Part shown: piece by piece, positions 23,324 through 32,203 of the stretch
Layout of the letters: each line of letters begins with the position of its first letter
Position numbering within the stretch: position 1 is the first letter of the stretch
IMG/VR virus record: IMGVR_UViG_3300031566_000172
Coordinates: 1 to 37,314 of that record
Reading direction: 5' to 3' (one strand)
DNA length: 37,314 nt
Origin: a virus
The notes under the pieces: model-generated
Seen by the model: only the letters and a program-made list of their open reading frames with translations
Database searches by the model: none
Told to the model about the DNA's origin: nothing
Translations under genes and position numbers: made by a program

Positions 23324-24133
23324 ATGACCTCTCCGACAGCCAAACGGTTCGTCAACCTCGGAAAATCCAGGACGCAGATCCTCGATCCAAACGGCACGCG
23401 AATCATCGTCATGCCGTTCTCCGAGAGCCTCCACGCCAACACCCACAAGGCCGACGCGCTCTACGTGCTCGAAGGTGACTATTGGGGGAGGTACGTGTCC
23501 CAAGCGGGACCCTTGTTTCCCTTTCCCATCCCCGCAGCCTTCGGTCTCACCGCGTTTCCGGCGCTGCGTGCGCTGGGTATCGACGGCGAATTCGTGGAGC
23601 TGGAGGGCGTGCCGCTTCGCGTGCAGAGTGGCGGGCAAGCTGTTGCGGCACGCATGGGAACGTACCGTATTGCGGCGGACGTACTGACGCCCGACGGCCA
23701 CATCAAGCGCACGCTTCCCGACGGCTCGATCGAGCTGCTCGAAGACACGGCCGCGAACCGCACGAAGTTCGCGGACGCCGATCCGGTCAACACGAAGAAC
23801 CCGCAGATCAAGGACGGCATCCTCTCGTGGTTGGAGCGGATGCACGTCACCAGCGCCGCAGACTTCTCGGCGCTCTCCGATGAGGTGATGCTCAAGATCC
23901 CGGGCGTCACTCCGCATAGCCTTCCGCACATCCGCGCGAACGTGCACAAGATGCTGGAGGAGTCGGTGGCTCCCGAGACGGTCACGATCGACGAGGTGTT
24001 GCCGGACGACGACGAGGGCTACGATGGTGACCCGGCGTTCGACGACGACGCGGAAGAGCGCGATCCGATCCCGTCGGTGTCGCAGACGTTGAAGCAACGC
24101 GCGCGGGGCACTGGCTCCACTGCCAAGGACTAG
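23324..24133 (+). CDS. Probable neck or head-completion protein
   Basis: A 269-residue product preceded by AGGAG. The N-terminal half is beta-rich. Residues about 166-205 form a helix-hairpin-helix-like unit (WLERMHVTSAADFSALSDEV then KIPGVTPHSLPHIRANVHKM). The C-terminal 50 residues are acidic then basic, with an IDE/V site. I cannot assign a family. It opens the neck and tail gene run and begins right after a promoter-like site. The hairpin motif may contact DNA at the portal, but that is speculation. Confidence 0.65.
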   Translation: MTSPTAKRFVNLGKSRTQILDPNGTRIIVMPFSESLHANTHKADALYVLEGDYWGRYVSQAGPLFPFPIPAAFGLTAFPALRALGIDGEFVELEGVPLRVQSGGQAVAARMGTYRIAADVLTPDGHIKRTLPDGSIELLEDTAANRTKFADADPVNTKNPQIKDGILSWLERMHVTSAADFSALSDEVMLKIPGVTPHSLPHIRANVHKMLEESVAPETVTIDEVLPDDDEGYDGDPAFDDDAEERDPIPSVSQTLKQRARGTGSTAKD

Positions 24134-24136
24134 AAG

Positions 24137-24916
24137 ATGCCGAACACCGTCCTGACTGAGAAGAACATCAAGAAGCGGATCGAGACTCGTCTCGGTTCGT
24201 CTGGGGTGTTGATCGAACTTGAGGACGACGACATCAAGGAAGTGATCCTGGATGCGATCGAGCTGTACAACCAGATCCGTCCGGCCAAGCGTCGCGCGGG
24301 CATTCAAACCTCGACGCAACAGAGCCGCTACGTGATCGTGGACGTGAACGGGGCCACGAACTTCCCGGGCATTGCGGGCATCGTGGACGTGCAGTTCATC
24401 ACACGCCGCACGCAGCCCGCGCAGGTCGATCCCTTCGACCCGTTCGACACTGCGCTCGCGGGCGTGACGCTCGGCTCAGGCTCGGGCGAGACGTACGGCG
24501 AGATCGCACAGCGGCTCATGTACTCGGAGGACGCGGCGCGCATCGTGGACTCGGAGCCGGAGTGGGAGTCGATGTGGGAGGGGGCGGAGCTGATCCTCTA
24601 CCTCGCGATCCCGCGCTCGCACATTCAGGCAGGCATGGAGTACAGCGTCTACTACGCGGCCGACAACAACACCGACAACGGGATGCAGCTCATCCCGAAC
24701 GGCGACGTGGAGATCCTGATCCGCTACATGACGGCCGTGGCGAAGACGATCCTCGGCCGCGTCCGCGTGAAGCACGGCGGCACCGTGAACCCCGAGGGCG
24801 GTGTGGACGAGATCGACGGAGCGGCTCTCCTCCAGGAAGGCTCCGAAGAGGTCAACTCGATCCGTGAAGAGATGGAACGTCGTCGTGCGCCGCTTGCGCC
24901 CACGTCGCCCGAGTGA
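24137..24916 (+). CDS. Probable head-tail connector or neck protein
   Basis: A 259-residue product starting three bases after the previous stop. The N-terminus (MPNTVLTEKNIKKRIETRLG, then a helix LEDDDIKEVILDAIELYNQI) has the pattern of helical connector subunits that sit under the portal, in which an acidic helix follows a short basic one. The middle contains a long beta region (SRYVIVDVNGATNFPGIAG); the C-terminal third is helical and charged. Location before the sheath gene fits a gp13/gp14-like neck protein, but I have no distinguishing motif. Confidence 0.6.
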   Translation: MPNTVLTEKNIKKRIETRLGSSGVLIELEDDDIKEVILDAIELYNQIRPAKRRAGIQTSTQQSRYVIVDVNGATNFPGIAGIVDVQFITRRTQPAQVDPFDPFDTALAGVTLGSGSGETYGEIAQRLMYSEDAARIVDSEPEWESMWEGAELILYLAIPRSHIQAGMEYSVYYAADNNTDNGMQLIPNGDVEILIRYMTAVAKTILGRVRVKHGGTVNPEGGVDEIDGAALLQEGSEEVNSIREEMERRRAPLAPTSPE

Positions 24917-24922
24917 TGCACG

Positions 24923-25510
24923 ATGCCGAAGCGCAAACCCCGAGCACCGCAGATCCCCGACGCCCGCGCCCTTTTCAAGCGCGTTCAGCAGGTCGTTACC
25001 GAAACGCTGGTGGACGAGCTGGAGTTTTGGGCTGAGGAGATCCGCGAGGAGTTCATCGAGCGCATCGAGGCGCAAGCCTTCGCCTCTTTCCAGATCATTC
25101 TCTACCCGGACAACGGGACCAACCTCTCGCCCGAGTGGCTGGCTCGTAAAGCAGCGGCGGACGCGGACGAGCGCACCATGATCGCGACCGGCCACTACAC
25201 GGAGTCGATCCGCATCTTCAAGAAGTACGACCGCAAGGAGAAGAAGTGGGTGATCCGCGTGGGCTTCCACCCGAACATGCAGGCGCGTGACCTCAAGCGG
25301 CGCATCGTTCCGATCCTTCTCGACGACGTGGCGCTCGTGCAGGAGTTCGGGTCCGTCAAGGCGCGCGTCCCGGCGCGTCCGCATTGGGGACCTCACCGCT
25401 CGACCGTGAAGTCCGAAGCGCCTGCGAAGCGCAAGGAGCTGACCAGGGAGGTGTCGAAAGTCCTCAAGGGCGATCGACGACTCAAGAAGCTCGCTGTGGG
25501 GGTCCGCTAG
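24923..25510 (+). CDS. Probable neck/tail-completion protein (HK97 gp10-like in style)
   Basis: A 195-residue product. The first half is a long helix region (ALFKRVQQVVTETLVDELEF then EEFIERIEAQAFASF); a TGHYTESIRI segment at about residues 90-99 fits the L-x-x-G-x-L-x-x-S-I pattern of gp10-type tail completion proteins. The C-terminus is basic with KRKELTREVSKVLKGDRRLK. Such proteins join the head connector to the tail tube. Stop at 25510 and next ATG at 25511 abut exactly. Confidence 0.55.
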   Translation: MPKRKPRAPQIPDARALFKRVQQVVTETLVDELEFWAEEIREEFIERIEAQAFASFQIILYPDNGTNLSPEWLARKAAADADERTMIATGHYTESIRIFKKYDRKEKKWVIRVGFHPNMQARDLKRRIVPILLDDVALVQEFGSVKARVPARPHWGPHRSTVKSEAPAKRKELTREVSKVLKGDRRLKKLAVGVR

Positions 25511-26143
25511 ATGGCCGCCATCGGTGCCTCTCCGTACCTGCCTGCGAAGTACACGCAGAAGATCACGTTCCCCCAGGCGTTCGGTCGCGACCTACAGACG
25601 CAGATCGGTCTGATCGAGGAGCGGTGGAAGCGGTACTTCACGGAGATCGACTACTACCCGCGCCTACAGAACATCGGCATCGCTGACGCGACGCCGGATA
25701 CGCGCAACCCCGAGATCGCGGCACCTGCTTCACCCGTCAATCCGGCGGCCGGTGGCTTCGATCGCCTGTACGGTGAGAGTGTGGACCGGCAGATGGCGGA
25801 CGGCGCTCGGTGGGATCAGCCGCACCTCTCGGGCACGCTCGACGCGACGACCGAGGCGGAGGGCTATCAGGATCCCGTCAAGTTCCACGCACAGATCAAG
25901 CGGGAGCAGGACAAGAAGCGCGCGCTGGAGCTGTACGGCTTCGACGACGTGCGCGATATCGTGGTCATCATCCCCGCGAGCTTCTACGACGCCTGCGGGT
26001 TCCGTGCCAAGGAGGGCGACAAGTTCATCTGGGACGGGCAGGAGTACGACGTGCTCCAAAGCGCGGGCGCGGGCTGGTGGAAGAACTCGAACATCCGCCT
26101 CTACCGAGTGCTCAACTGCGAGCACAAGCGCCTCGGATCGTGA
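25511..26143 (+). CDS. Hypothetical neck-region virion protein, 210 aa
   Basis: Starts immediately after the previous stop and shares one base with the next start (TGATG). The N-terminal half has a helix (DLQTQIGLIEERWKRYFTEI) and a Pro/Ala-rich loop. The C-terminal half is a compact alpha/beta or beta domain (DDVRDIVVIIPASFYDACGF, then KFIWDGQEYDVLQSAGAGWW) like the small beta barrels of head-tail adaptor and tail-terminator proteins. The assignment rests on position and fold impression. Confidence 0.6.
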   Translation: MAAIGASPYLPAKYTQKITFPQAFGRDLQTQIGLIEERWKRYFTEIDYYPRLQNIGIADATPDTRNPEIAAPASPVNPAAGGFDRLYGESVDRQMADGARWDQPHLSGTLDATTEAEGYQDPVKFHAQIKREQDKKRALELYGFDDVRDIVVIIPASFYDACGFRAKEGDKFIWDGQEYDVLQSAGAGWWKNSNIRLYRVLNCEHKRLGS

Positions 26144-26580
26144 TGCAGACCGTCGCACGCATTTTTCATGGCAAGACTCTCAAGGTCCACTCGATCGACC
26201 GCGTGGAGGTCATGCTCGAATTGGACTTCGATTTCTTCGCCCGCAAGGTCTTCTCGCTGGTGTTGGAGTTCGACCCCGAGGATCTGGAAGAGGACGACTA
26301 CAGCCGCGCGCAACACTGTCTCGTCGTGCTGCTCGGCGGCAAGCGCGTGATGGTCGAGCCCGAGATCGCAGTACGTGAGCAGTGGGGTCGGCGCAGCGAT
26401 ATCCCGTCGCGGGTGTTCCTGACGGAGCGCGTGCACGGGACGCCTATCGGATATACGGAAGGGCTGCCGGGGCACAACGATCCCGTGCTGGATGTCGCTC
26501 CCTTCTACAACAGCCTGTTCCCCGCCTTCGATGTCCAAGCCGTGAAGTCAGTGTTGAACGGAAGAGGTCGCCGTGGCTGA
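26143..26580 (+). CDS. Hypothetical tail-region protein, 145 aa
   Basis: ATG 26143 overlaps the upstream stop by one base, and its own end overlaps the next gene by eight bases. The product begins with strands (RIFHGKTLKVHSIDRVEVML), continues with an acidic helix (EFDPEDLEEDDYSRAQHCLV) and has a beta-rich second half. No motif names it. The tight overlaps on both sides imply coordinated translation with the structural proteins around it. Confidence 0.6.
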   Translation: MQTVARIFHGKTLKVHSIDRVEVMLELDFDFFARKVFSLVLEFDPEDLEEDDYSRAQHCLVVLLGGKRVMVEPEIAVREQWGRRSDIPSRVFLTERVHGTPIGYTEGLPGHNDPVLDVAPFYNSLFPAFDVQAVKSVLNGRGRRG

Positions 26581-28240
26581 TCGCCCTGGACATTCATTCG
26601 AGGACACGATTCGGCAGCACGATGTCGCGTTCTTCTCGTTCTGGGATGCGCTGCACGTCGATTACGGCGCGCTCGGTCTCGGGATCGAGGACAACGTGGA
26701 CTCTCCGTTCGCGCCGATCGACCGCAACGACATCCCCATCATCAAGGTGTTCGCCACGCCTCAACGAGCTGTGGCGCGTATCGTGGATGAGCTGGTGATG
26801 AGCGGCTGGATCGCAGGGGCGGACGCTGGCGCACAAGCGGCGAACGCTGAGGTACTCCGCGAAAAGGCGGGGGAAGATTTTGGCGTGCTGCCCCTGCCCC
26901 TCATCACGATCATGCGGGAGGACCCGGTTCCCAACCCGCAGGACTCCGGCGTCCCCAAGTCGTTCCGAAAGCAGTGCTTCGACGAGGCGAACGGCGCGTA
27001 CCAGACGCAGCGATGGCCGGGCGCGTGGGAGGTGTCGTACAACGTGACGGCGTGGAGCGTGAAGCGCGCCACGATGGTCTACATCCGCGAGTGGGTGATG
27101 TCGCAGGTCGGGGGCGTGGGCGGCAACGAAGGCGAGCTGTTCCTTCCAGTTCGGCATGAGTCGCCGTGGGGCGTCATCAACCAAGCGATGAGCCTCGACT
27201 CGATTACCGATCAGAGCCAGCTTGAGGGCACTGAGGACGCGCGGATGATCCGCACGCTCTTCACGTTCACGCTCAAGATGTGGCACTTCAAGCGGCCGGT
27301 GCCGCCGTCCGGCGTGGACCCCGGACAGCCCGGCTATGCGGAAGGTCAGATCCAAGCCGTCGAGGGCTTCAACCTCGAAGAAGCGGTCTTCATGCCCGGC
27401 GCTGCGCTCGGCACTGAACTCGATCCCGCCGACTTCGCGACCGACCCGACGCTGATCTCGCGGAGTCCGCTCGGGCTCAACATGTTCTCGTTCTACTTGA
27501 GCGACAACAAGATCCCGACGCAGTGGCCCAAGGCAGGCAACGCGACGGTGCGCCGAGGCAGCAAGTCCCCGCTCGGCATCGCGCCACACCCGACGTTGCG
27601 CATCGAGATGCAGGATCCGTCGGACGAGGTGCTGATCTCGAACCGCACGATCACGCTCGACAGCGACAGCCTTGCCATTATCACGACGGCGTTCGACTAC
27701 AAGTCCACGGGCGCGGTCGAGATGCTGCTTGCTGAGAAGGCGGCGGGTGTGGGGCCAGCGTTCGCGAACTCGTACGCACAAGCGATGCCTGCGTCCGTCG
27801 GTTGGACGCACGGCCAGTTCTTCGCGCTCATCCGGCAGCCCGTCTACTCGATGAGCGTTCGAGGCACCGGCACCGCGCAGCTCGAACAAGCAGATGTCTC
27901 GCAGATCAACATGCGGCACGTCCGCTCACCTGTGACCAAGACGCTGCCCGACAGCACGACGCCGGGCGGGGGTCAGACGGTGTACCAGTGGGACACCCTC
28001 ACGGAAGCGCGTACGCACCTCGCGGTCGTCGAGTTCAACGGACCCGCTGGCTCGGGAACGATCGACGTGAACGGAGAGATCTACACCGTGGACCCGACCG
28101 AGCAGAGCACGGGCTTCGTGGGCATCTTCTCCACGCCCTTCGGGGGCGGCTCGATCACGGTCTCGGTCGCGGATGCTCTCTCGCCTGCGCTTGTGTACGT
28201 GCAGGAGTATCTGGGGTTCTGGGACGGGACGGCGATCTAG
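26573..28240 (+). CDS. Large virion protein, neck or tail, 555 aa
   Basis: The start is GTG 26573, in an eight-base overlap. The first 230 residues are alpha/beta (a helix near TPQRAVARIVDELVMSGWIA, then a beta region around WEVSYNVTAWSVKRATMVYI), resembling proteins seen near the neck of myoviruses. The middle is Pro-rich and includes a charged helix-free stretch. The C-terminal 130 residues are an immunoglobulin-like beta domain (TYQWDTL-type strands, SGTIDVNGEIYTVDPTEQST). The latter fits a surface-exposed decoration domain. I cannot name a T4 counterpart. Confidence 0.6.
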   Translation: MADRPGHSFEDTIRQHDVAFFSFWDALHVDYGALGLGIEDNVDSPFAPIDRNDIPIIKVFATPQRAVARIVDELVMSGWIAGADAGAQAANAEVLREKAGEDFGVLPLPLITIMREDPVPNPQDSGVPKSFRKQCFDEANGAYQTQRWPGAWEVSYNVTAWSVKRATMVYIREWVMSQVGGVGGNEGELFLPVRHESPWGVINQAMSLDSITDQSQLEGTEDARMIRTLFTFTLKMWHFKRPVPPSGVDPGQPGYAEGQIQAVEGFNLEEAVFMPGAALGTELDPADFATDPTLISRSPLGLNMFSFYLSDNKIPTQWPKAGNATVRRGSKSPLGIAPHPTLRIEMQDPSDEVLISNRTITLDSDSLAIITTAFDYKSTGAVEMLLAEKAAGVGPAFANSYAQAMPASVGWTHGQFFALIRQPVYSMSVRGTGTAQLEQADVSQINMRHVRSPVTKTLPDSTTPGGGQTVYQWDTLTEARTHLAVVEFNGPAGSGTIDVNGEIYTVDPTEQSTGFVGIFSTPFGGGSITVSVADALSPALVYVQEYLGFWDGTAI

Positions 28241-28518
28241 TGGACGCCAAGCGGTGCATCTGCGTAGGGCGGGACTTCACCACGCTCCTGTCCGCGTGGT
28301 ACGAGCGCACCCGTCCCAGGATCGCGGACGGTACGCAGGGGGTGCGGACGTGGAACTACCGGGACCTCCAGATGGCCGTTACGCTCATCCGCACGCTGTC
28401 GGAGCACAAGGGTCAGAAGGCCCCGTTCCTCGGTAAGTTTCAGCACCTCGATCACCACCTTGCGGAGTGCCCGTGTTCGCCTCGGTTCGAGGCTCCGAAA
28501 GCTGACCCGGGGGCTTGA
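28240..28518 (+). CDS. Small hypothetical protein, 92 aa
   Basis: GTG 28240 shares one base with the previous stop (TAGTG). The product has two cysteine and histidine groups (CICVG near the N-terminus; HLDHHLAECPCSP near the C-terminus) around a helix (YRDLQMAVTLIRTLSEHKGQ). The family is not recognised. The alternation of small genes with large virion genes here is usual; metal binding is possible. Confidence 0.5.
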   Translation: MDAKRCICVGRDFTTLLSAWYERTRPRIADGTQGVRTWNYRDLQMAVTLIRTLSEHKGQKAPFLGKFQHLDHHLAECPCSPRFEAPKADPGA

Positions 28519-28526
28519 CTCCCCCC

Positions 28527-28558
28527 TGTAGACACGCCCCACCCTAGCCACCTAGACT
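28527..28558 (+). promoter_or_regulatory. Putative phage promoter, TGTAGAC-N19-TAGACT
   Basis: TGTAGAC at 28527-28533 and TAGACT at 28553-28558, 19 bases apart, in the short gap after the 28240 gene. The ATG at 28566 begins only seven bases after the second element, so a transcript would start at or next to the initiation codon. Confidence 0.55.
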
Positions 28559-28565
28559 ACGAGCC

Positions 28566-28907
28566 ATGAACGACGGAGATCACGTCGAGCAAGGGGACGA
28601 GGTTCCCGAGCCCACCGAGCAGCACCCGAAAAGCACCAAGAAGGCTGCTCGTCGGGAAGAACGATCTGCACCCAGGACTGCCGCGCGGCCCGCCCCTTCA
28701 CCGAAGGTCGCTCCGCGTGTGCGCTTCCTGTCGCTTCGCAACCGAAGCGGGACCCTCCTCTTCCTGCCCGTCCTCAACGATGACGGAACCAAGAAGTCGC
28801 TCAGGATGGGCGCGAACGCCACGGTGCAAGTCCAAGAGGATTGCCTCACCGATCACGCGCGTCGCTTACTCAGCCAGGGCCAGATCTCGATCGACCCGCA
28901 TCGGTAA
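28566..28907 (+). CDS. Small protein before the sheath gene, 113 aa
   Basis: The first 50 residues are disordered in character (Glu/Asp then Lys/Arg/Ala/Pro). The C-terminal 60 form a small beta domain (RVRFLSLRNRSGTLLFLPVL, then a helix-strand unit with ARRLLSQGQISIDPHR). It lies 18 bases before the sheath gene. The function is unknown; it could be a small tail-assembly factor. The start has no leader if the upstream promoter-like site is used. Confidence 0.65.
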   Translation: MNDGDHVEQGDEVPEPTEQHPKSTKKAARREERSAPRTAARPAPSPKVAPRVRFLSLRNRSGTLLFLPVLNDDGTKKSLRMGANATVQVQEDCLTDHARRLLSQGQISIDPHR

Positions 28908-28925
28908 AGCACACGAGGACACGTC

Positions 28926-31544
28926 ATGGCACAGAGCCCCGGAATCATCACCAACGAAATCACCGTCATCCCGACCAGCCCGACGCTGGGGGTGACCCTC
29001 CCCGTGATTGTCGGCGGGGCCACGAAAGGCCCCGTAGGCACTCCGCTGCTCGTCACGAGTGAGACTGCTCTCATCCGTGCGTTCGGCCAACCCTTCGCCG
29101 ACGACTTCGGCTTGCTGAGTGCCATCGAGTACCTCAAGCAAGGTACGCAGATGTTCTACCTGCGAGTCGCCGACGGGACGGAGCTGGCAGCGACCGTCGA
29201 TGTCGTCGGCCCCGAAGGTGTGGCGGCCACTGGCTCGATCGCACTGTCGGGTCAGCCGAACGACGCGGACAACGTGGTGATCTCCGACGGGGTGAACCCG
29301 GCGCTCACGTTCGAGTTCGACTTGGCACAAGCGGCCATCGGTGACCTCACGTTCGGCGGGCTCCCGCTCGCGACCGAGACGATCACGCTCGACGACGGCG
29401 TGAACCCGGCCACGATCTTCGAGTTCGACACCGCTGCCGAAGCGACGGGCACGTTGACGATCATCGGCGGCCAGCCCACCGACGGCGACACGTTCCGCAT
29501 CTCGGACGGCACGAACATCGTGGACTTCGAGTTCGACGACAACGCTTCGGTGGTCGAGAACCAGACGCTTCGTCGGGTCATCATCGGCGCGACGGTGAAC
29601 GACACGCTGAACAACCTGCAAGCCGCCGTCAACAACGTGGCCTTCACGTTCAACATCACGGCCGCCAACCCGACGGGCGGCGACACGGTTCCGCTCACCA
29701 ACGACAACACTGGTGTCGCGGGCAACGTCGGCATCATCGAGCAGGTCAACGTCTCGACCTTCCTTGGCTCGACTGGCATGGCTGGCGGCGACGACCTCAC
29801 CGCTGGCGGCGGCAACGTCCCGGTCCGCATCGGTGCGGACGCGCAGGCAACCCGCGACTACATGCTCGCAGCGATCGCATCGGCTCCGTCGCTCGCCATC
29901 TCGGGCACGGCCAACGGCACCACGATCATCGACCTCGTGAACGACGCCGTGGGGATCGCGGGCAACGTGGCGATCACGAACGGCGCTACCAACGTGACCG
30001 AGACCGGCATAGCCGGTGGTACGGATGCGGGCGTCGGCGGTGGCAACGTCGCTGTTGCGGTCGGCAGCACGACCGCTATCACGGTCGAGAACCTGCGCCA
30101 AGCGATCAACAACCAAAGCCCCTTCGATGTGACGGCGCTTCCCGGCGCAGGCTCGATCGTCTCCTTGACCAACACGGTCGCGAACGCTGCGGCCGGTAAC
30201 GTCGCCATCACGGGCACCGATGTCGCGGTCGTGCAGACGCTCGCGGGCATGGGCTCGGGTGTCGCCGCCGGTGCGCTGGTCGGCATGACCATCGCGGCCA
30301 TCACGACCGGCACTTGGGGCAACGCGCTCTCCGTCGTGTTCCGTGCGACGCAGATCTCCGGGGCTGCTCCGGGTGCGTTCGACATGGACGTGATCGCGCC
30401 GGTCGGAACCAGCGGTGCCGTGCAGGTCGTCGAGACGTTCTTCAACCTCTCGACCGCGAGCGCCGACTCCAACTTCATCGAGACGCTGGTGAACACCGGG
30501 GTCGTGAACAAGTCGAACCCGAGCCGGTACGTCAACGTCACCGTCTCGATCGACCAAGACCCGGTGTCCGCGACCTACGTGCTCGGCACCACGCAGGCTG
30601 GCACCGACGGGATCAGCGGCCTTGACGACGCCGACTACATCGGCACCTCGACCGGCACGGCATCGACTGGCCTCCAGTCGCTCCGCAACGCCGAGTCCGT
30701 CCAATTCAACCTCCTGGCAGTCCCGGGCATCAACACCCGGGCCGTCATCCTGGAGGCCATCAACGTCTGCGAGACGCGACAAGACGCGCTCTTCGTCGTC
30801 GATCCGCCGCCGAACCTCACCGTGCAGGAGGCGGCCGACTGGCACAACGGCACTTCGGTTCTGCCGAACTCGCCGACCTCCCAGCTCGACAGCTCCTACG
30901 CGGTGCTCTACTGGAGCCACCCGACGACGGCGAGCCAGTACCTCCAGGCGAACGTCAAGTTGCCGCCCTCGTCCTTTGTGCTCGCGCAGTACGCGCTCGG
31001 GGACCGTCAGGTGGGCCACTCGTGGCGCGCGGTTGCGGGCGCACAGCGAGGCAAGATCGACGCCCTGTCGGTCGAGTTCTCGCCGGACCTCACCCAACGC
31101 AACCTGCTCCTCGGTGGCACGAACGCGGTCAACCCGATCGTGGCGTTCAGCGGAGACCAGGGGATTCAGCTCTACGGCAACGAGACGCTCCAACGCACGC
31201 CCGGCCCCACCGATTCGGTGCACATCCGGCGCGGCATGATCGAACTCAAGCGTGCGGCCGTCGAGGTCACGCGCGACATCCAGTTCGAGCCGAACGATCC
31301 GCAGACGTGGCGGAACATCGAACAGAAGATCCAGCCGCTCCTCGACTTCCTCGTTGGCGTCCGCGCCGTCGAGCCCGGTGCGAAGGTCGTGTCGAACTCC
31401 GACACGAACCCGCCCGAGCTGCAAGCGCAGAAGACGGTGAACGCGCAGATCTTCATCAAGCCCATCGGGGCGGCGGAAACGCTGGTCCTCGACTTCATCC
31501 TCGAAGCGATCGGCGCGGGTTCCCTGAACATCGTCAACGCCTGA
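28926..31544 (+). CDS. Contractile tail sheath protein with a long repeat insertion
   Basis: An 872-residue product. The N-terminus (MAQSPGIITNEITVIPTSPT, then VIVGGATKGPVGTPLLVTS and LLSAIEYLKQGTQMFYLRVA) and C-terminus (TRDIQFEPNDPQTWRNIEQK then PELQAQKTVNAQIFIKPIGA) are those of myovirus sheath proteins. Between about residues 100 and 445 there is an insertion: three roughly 36-residue repeats containing DG-x-N and FEFD, then three roughly 80-residue repeats containing AGNVxI and GG. Without it the protein is a normal length of about 525. The insertion should sit on the outside of the sheath, so it may decorate the tail surface. Sheath subunits contract to drive the tube through the envelope. 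Confidence 0.95.
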   Translation: MAQSPGIITNEITVIPTSPTLGVTLPVIVGGATKGPVGTPLLVTSETALIRAFGQPFADDFGLLSAIEYLKQGTQMFYLRVADGTELAATVDVVGPEGVAATGSIALSGQPNDADNVVISDGVNPALTFEFDLAQAAIGDLTFGGLPLATETITLDDGVNPATIFEFDTAAEATGTLTIIGGQPTDGDTFRISDGTNIVDFEFDDNASVVENQTLRRVIIGATVNDTLNNLQAAVNNVAFTFNITAANPTGGDTVPLTNDNTGVAGNVGIIEQVNVSTFLGSTGMAGGDDLTAGGGNVPVRIGADAQATRDYMLAAIASAPSLAISGTANGTTIIDLVNDAVGIAGNVAITNGATNVTETGIAGGTDAGVGGGNVAVAVGSTTAITVENLRQAINNQSPFDVTALPGAGSIVSLTNTVANAAAGNVAITGTDVAVVQTLAGMGSGVAAGALVGMTIAAITTGTWGNALSVVFRATQISGAAPGAFDMDVIAPVGTSGAVQVVETFFNLSTASADSNFIETLVNTGVVNKSNPSRYVNVTVSIDQDPVSATYVLGTTQAGTDGISGLDDADYIGTSTGTASTGLQSLRNAESVQFNLLAVPGINTRAVILEAINVCETRQDALFVVDPPPNLTVQEAADWHNGTSVLPNSPTSQLDSSYAVLYWSHPTTASQYLQANVKLPPSSFVLAQYALGDRQVGHSWRAVAGAQRGKIDALSVEFSPDLTQRNLLLGGTNAVNPIVAFSGDQGIQLYGNETLQRTPGPTDSVHIRRGMIELKRAAVEVTRDIQFEPNDPQTWRNIEQKIQPLLDFLVGVRAVEPGAKVVSNSDTNPPELQAQKTVNAQIFIKPIGAAETLVLDFILEAIGAGSLNIVNA

Positions 31545-31588
31545 TCTACCGCCCTTCACTTCACCGCCCCCGATAGGAGACGACGACC

Positions 31589-32122
31589 ATGCCCCTTGAC
31601 ACTCTGAATGCTAACCACATCGGTCAGGTTGGCGGTGGCTTCGAGCCGCAACGCCAGAACAACATCCTCTTCACCGTCACCGGGCTCGCGGGCAACGACA
31701 ACGATGTCGTCACCCTGTCGTTCACGTCCGGTCCGTTGCCGAAGTCGAACATCGGCATCGTCGAGGTCCGGTTCCTCAACCAGATCCGCAAGTTCGCCGG
31801 TACGCCGACGTTCGACGACATCCCGATGGTCTTCAACGACTACGTGGATCAGGAGACGGCCACCGTGCTCGCCAACTGGTTCTACCTGTCGCACAACCCG
31901 GTGAGCGGCAAGACCTCGCTCGCGTCCGAGTACAAGAAGAACGGGCGCATGACCATGTACGGTCCGAACGGCGAGTTCGATCGCGAGTGGGAGATCCAGG
32001 GCGCGTGGATCTCCAACTACGATCCGGGCGACGCCGACATGGAAGGCGAAGACCGCGTGCGCATCACCGCAACCCTCACGATCGACAAGGCCATCTTCAT
32101 CCCGTCCAACCTGACGGCGTAG
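31589..32122 (+). CDS. Tail tube protein
   Basis: AGGAGA precedes the ATG. The 177-residue product has the size and order expected of a gp19-like tube subunit and follows the sheath gene directly. Typical features are the mid-protein segment ETATVLANWFYLSHNPVSGK, the strand-rich core (MTMYGPNGEFDREWEIQGAW) and the C-terminal EDRVRITATLTIDKAIFI. Hexameric rings of this protein form the inner tube through which DNA is ejected. Confidence 0.92.
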   Translation: MPLDTLNANHIGQVGGGFEPQRQNNILFTVTGLAGNDNDVVTLSFTSGPLPKSNIGIVEVRFLNQIRKFAGTPTFDDIPMVFNDYVDQETATVLANWFYLSHNPVSGKTSLASEYKKNGRMTMYGPNGEFDREWEIQGAWISNYDPGDADMEGEDRVRITATLTIDKAIFIPSNLTA

Positions 32123-32137
32123 AAGGCCCGGACCGCC

Positions 32138-32166
32138 GCATCTCTGGACGCTGTGTCCAGAGATGC
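32138..32166. repeat. 12-base-arm inverted repeat with a variant palindrome core
   Basis: GCATCTCTGGAC and its exact complement flank GCTGT. Positions 32144-32160 form the third copy of the CTGGACACnGTGTCCAG element, with one mismatch (CTGGACGC on the left arm). It is intergenic, between the tube and chaperone genes, and would also fold as a stable RNA hairpin; no T-run follows, so an attenuator or a binding site is as likely as a terminator. Confidence 0.7.
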
Positions 32167-32203
32167 AACAACCTAATCCTCCTGACACCGCAGGAGCCTT
32201 GAT

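Noticed and set aside
28866-31559. Long minus-strand frames antisense to the sheath gene and elsewhere (for example 1227-2840 and 4915-6684)
   Set aside because: They are complement shadows of GC-rich coding sequence: Arg/Val/His-rich composition, no family features, while the + strand frames are recognisable proteins.
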